This document shows positions 5,421 through 6,240 of a DNA stretch of 6,240 nucleotides, one piece after another (within the stretch, counting starts at the first letter, position 1; every line of letters starts with the position of its first letter). Source of the DNA: RYN-433 sp036558265 (GTDB lineage: Bacteria > Planctomycetota > Phycisphaerae > Tepidisphaerales > Tepidisphaeraceae). A program made the position numbers and the translations under genes. The stretch spans positions 1 to 6,240 of the forward strand of contig DATBFY010000127.1 in the NCBI GenBank assembly GCA_036558265.1, read 5' to 3'. The notes under the pieces were generated by a model. It worked only from the letters and a program-made list of their open reading frames with translations, searched no databases and was not told the origin of the DNA.

Positions 5421-6240
5421 ATGGCCGCCACAAGCTTCTCGATCTTCAGCCTCCTTTTCGCCTTGCTTTCCGGCGGCGCGACCGACCTCCTGGACCTCGT
5501 GCCCAGCGACGGCTACTGGAAGGCCAAGAACGTCGTCGCCGTCACGGTCGACCAGCTCGTCACCGAGATCACCCCGCAGGCCGGCGCCAACATCGCCGAC
5601 CTGATTAAGGCCCTGGGCAGCGGCAACCCCGCCGAGCGCGACGGCGCCGCGAGCAAGATCCGCGCCATGGGCCCGGCGGCGGTCCCCGCGCTCGAAAAGG
5701 CCGCGGACGATCCCGACCCCGAAGTGGCCAATCGTGTCCGCGGATTGTCCGAGCAGATCAAGCTCAACTCGAAGGCCGCTGGCGTGCGCAAGCTCATGGC
5801 CATCCGCACGCTCGGCGAGATGAAGAAGCCCGAGGCGCTCCCCGCGCTGCGCGCGCTCGTGAACTCCAAAGAGATGTTCGTCGCCGACTACGCCACCCGC
5901 GCCATCGCGCAGATCGAGGGCAAGCCCTTGCCAGCGCGCGGCGCACCCGCCGCCCAGCTCAAGGCCGACCTCACGCTGCTCCCGGCCAAATGCGGCGTCG
6001 TCGGCCAGTTCTCCTTCGCGTCCACTAAGCCCATATCCATCGAACAGGTGGCAAAACAGGTCCCGGTCATGCCCGGCGAGGACCGCCGGCAGTCGCTTGA
6101 AATGCTCACCGGTCACGTCATCGCCATCGCGGATCAGATCGGCAATGTTCGGATCGAGGGCGTGACGTTCGGCGTCGCCGACGACGTGGGGCCCAACGGC
6201 GGCTTCGCCGCCGTCATCGTCCGCGGACAGTGGGACGCGC
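5421..6240 (+). CDS. Secreted HEAT-repeat protein, 3' end beyond the window
   Basis: The reading frame is open from the ATG at 5421 to the right edge (273 complete codons, no stop), so the C-terminus is missing. Residues 1-20 (MAATSFSIFSLLFALLSGGA) are a probable signal peptide. Residues about 57-115 and 118-168 are alpha-helical repeats of HEAT type: ADLIKALGSGNPAERDGAA with AMGPAAVPALEKAADDPD, then KLMAIRTLGEMKKPEALPAL with YATRAIAQIEG. HEAT solenoids bind other proteins; no catalytic motif is seen. From about residue 178 a different domain begins (LKADLTLLPAKCGVVGQFSF), which I cannot assign; its opening loosely recalls the LPA-D/x-x motif of large secreted proteins of unknown function. 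A GGAG lies nine bases upstream and an extended -10 box 33 bases upstream. It probably acts in the periplasm or at the envelope. Such proteins are abundant in Planctomycetota. Confidence 0.85.
   Translation, partial: MAATSFSIFSLLFALLSGGATDLLDLVPSDGYWKAKNVVAVTVDQLVTEITPQAGANIADLIKALGSGNPAERDGAASKIRAMGPAAVPALEKAADDPDPEVANRVRGLSEQIKLNSKAAGVRKLMAIRTLGEMKKPEALPALRALVNSKEMFVADYATRAIAQIEGKPLPARGAPAAQLKADLTLLPAKCGVVGQFSFASTKPISIEQVAKQVPVMPGEDRRQSLEMLTGHVIAIADQIGNVRIEGVTFGVADDVGPNGGFAAVIVRGQWDA

Noticed and set aside
5250..6116. Long minus-strand open frame opposite the end of the PEP-CTERM gene and the HEAT-repeat gene
   Set aside because: Low-complexity Gly/Ala/Arg/Glu-rich antisense translation. 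The plus-strand frame has a signal peptide, Shine-Dalgarno and helical repeats, and explains the region.
1..6240. CRISPR array, tRNA/rRNA gene, insertion sequence, phage or defence module
   Set aside because: No spaced direct repeats, tRNA-like cloverleaf, transposase motif or terminal inverted repeats were found by reading both strands; the DNA is almost fully explained by the genes listed.

Overview
The window is GC-rich, densely coding bacterial DNA. Several features point to Planctomycetota, probably a Phycisphaerae-like lineage: a secreted protein combining tandem NxxG repeats, a dockerin-like pair of calcium loops and a C-terminal VPEP/hydrophobic/poly-Arg sorting signal; a secreted HEAT-repeat protein; and a secreted TIM-barrel-type protein. 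This assignment is inferred from protein architecture, since no rRNA or other phylogenetic marker is present. Verrucomicrobiota or a related phylum is the main alternative.

Layout, left to right. On the minus strand lie the first 33 codons of a tyrosyl-tRNA synthetase (tyrS, running off the left edge). Just upstream of it, also on the minus strand, is a CPBP-family intramembrane metalloprotease with all its catalytic motifs; the 55-base gap suggests the two are co-transcribed. A compact divergent intergenic region (about 1183-1277) separates the protease from trpC (indole-3-glycerol-phosphate synthase, plus strand, all catalytic residues present). It holds candidate promoters in both directions and a perfect 14-bp palindrome.

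From trpC onward everything is on the plus strand. Next is a secreted TIM-barrel, glycosidase-like protein whose frame is broken by a single-base shift near 2744. It is followed by the 632-residue secreted NxxG-repeat/dockerin-like/PEP-CTERM protein, preceded by a good promoter. Last is a secreted HEAT-repeat protein that runs off the right edge.

The genes do not form one pathway. tyrS and trpC are housekeeping genes; the three plus-strand genes after trpC are each exported and appear to have their own promoters, so they look like separate transcription units of envelope or extracellular proteins. I found no RNA gene, mobile element, CRISPR array or defence system. No convincing new system is visible. 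The points most worth checking are the frameshift, the repeat architecture of the PEP-CTERM protein, and the promoter arrangements.
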